Of a DNA stretch of 13,503 nt, positions 13,392 to 13,503 are shown one piece after another. The stretch covers positions 9,402 through 22,904 of the forward strand of contig JABUTP010000011.1 of the NCBI GenBank assembly GCA_021443625.1. Reading direction: 5' to 3'. The notes under the pieces were generated by a model. It saw nothing but the letters and a program-made list of their open reading frames with translations, did no database searches and had not been told where the DNA came from. The translations under genes and the position numbers were made by a program. Source of the stretch: Bacteroidales bacterium. GTDB taxonomy: Bacteria > Bacteroidota > Bacteroidia > Bacteroidales > UBA932. Numbering within the stretch: the stretch's first letter is position 1; each line of letters starts with the position of its first letter.

Positions 13392-13503
13392 TCAACATAT
13401 ATCCGGAGTCGATCCCATGTAGCCTCCTAATCTACAAGTATACTGTTCCCACTCGGTTTTGTTATGTGCGTTAAGAATTGGTTCTTCCATAATGAAACTG
13501 TTT
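13392..13503 (-). pseudogene. Possible C-terminal remnant of an IS transposase (cut by right edge)
   Basis: On the minus strand a frame enters from the right edge and ends at a TGA at 13394-13392 after reading N-S-F-I-M-E-E-P..., then KTEWEQYTCRLGGYMG. The W..Y..RLGGY.G pattern recalls the C-terminal end of several DDE transposases (IS4-like), in which a conserved L-G-G-[FY] follows a Trp-containing segment. The frame ends soon after in two tandem stops, and the next frame reads DEPLPNVFSHLRL, which could be the shifted continuation. This suggests a decayed element, but the fragment is short and the match is from memory. An alternative is a 32-codon small gene from the ATG at 13490. Confidence 0.28.

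Noticed and set aside
13473..13486. Hairpin AAGAA-TTGG-TTCTT near the right edge
   Set aside because: The stem is only 5 bp and AT-rich, without a T-run, and it lies in a possible coding remnant; not enough to call a terminator.

Overview
The window looks like a chromosomal segment of a gut-type Bacteroidales bacterium. The F-type ATP synthase genes run in the Bacteroidetes order (beta, epsilon, a, c, b, delta, alpha), with a short epsilon subunit and an a subunit that has a long N-terminal extension. The divergent intergenic gaps carry boxes matching the Bacteroidetes promoter consensus (TTTG, about 20 nt, TAnnTTTG). Lipoproteins typical of the phylum (TamL and a Cbp1-like coiled-coil adhesin) are present. 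The GC-rich coding sequence would fit Alistipes or another Rikenellaceae, but that placement is an inference.

Layout. (1) 1-4504, minus strand: atpD-atpC-atpB-atpE-atpF-atpH-atpA, with atpA cut by the left edge. The genes are tightly packed (gaps 3-21 nt) except for a 47-nt atpD-atpC gap holding a large imperfect palindrome. (2) 4648-5514, plus strand: a coiled-coil lipoprotein transcribed divergently from atpD. (3) 5521-6252, minus strand: a SpoU/TrmH-type RNA 2'-O-methyltransferase, divergent from (4) 6360-8513, plus strand: the Omp85-family lipoprotein TamL. (5) 8538-10932, minus strand: a compact three-gene operon, in transcription order a TSCPD-domain protein, a fusion of a MESH1/SpoT-like HD hydrolase with methionine sulfoxide reductase A, and a flavodiiron O2/NO reductase. 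(6) 11054-13342, plus strand: an exported GH78-type alpha-L-rhamnosidase-like enzyme. (7) 13343-13503: non-coding sequence plus the possible tail of a decayed transposase on the minus strand.

How they work together: the ATP synthase block is core energy metabolism. The methyltransferase and TamL serve RNA modification and outer-membrane biogenesis. The three-gene operon reads as an oxygen/nitric-oxide and protein-oxidation defence unit in an anaerobe, and its HD-MsrA fusion is the most unusual thing seen here. The GH78 enzyme points to use of plant or host glycans. I saw no tRNA, rRNA, CRISPR array, phage gene or intact mobile element. No gene-free stretch exceeds 300 nt.
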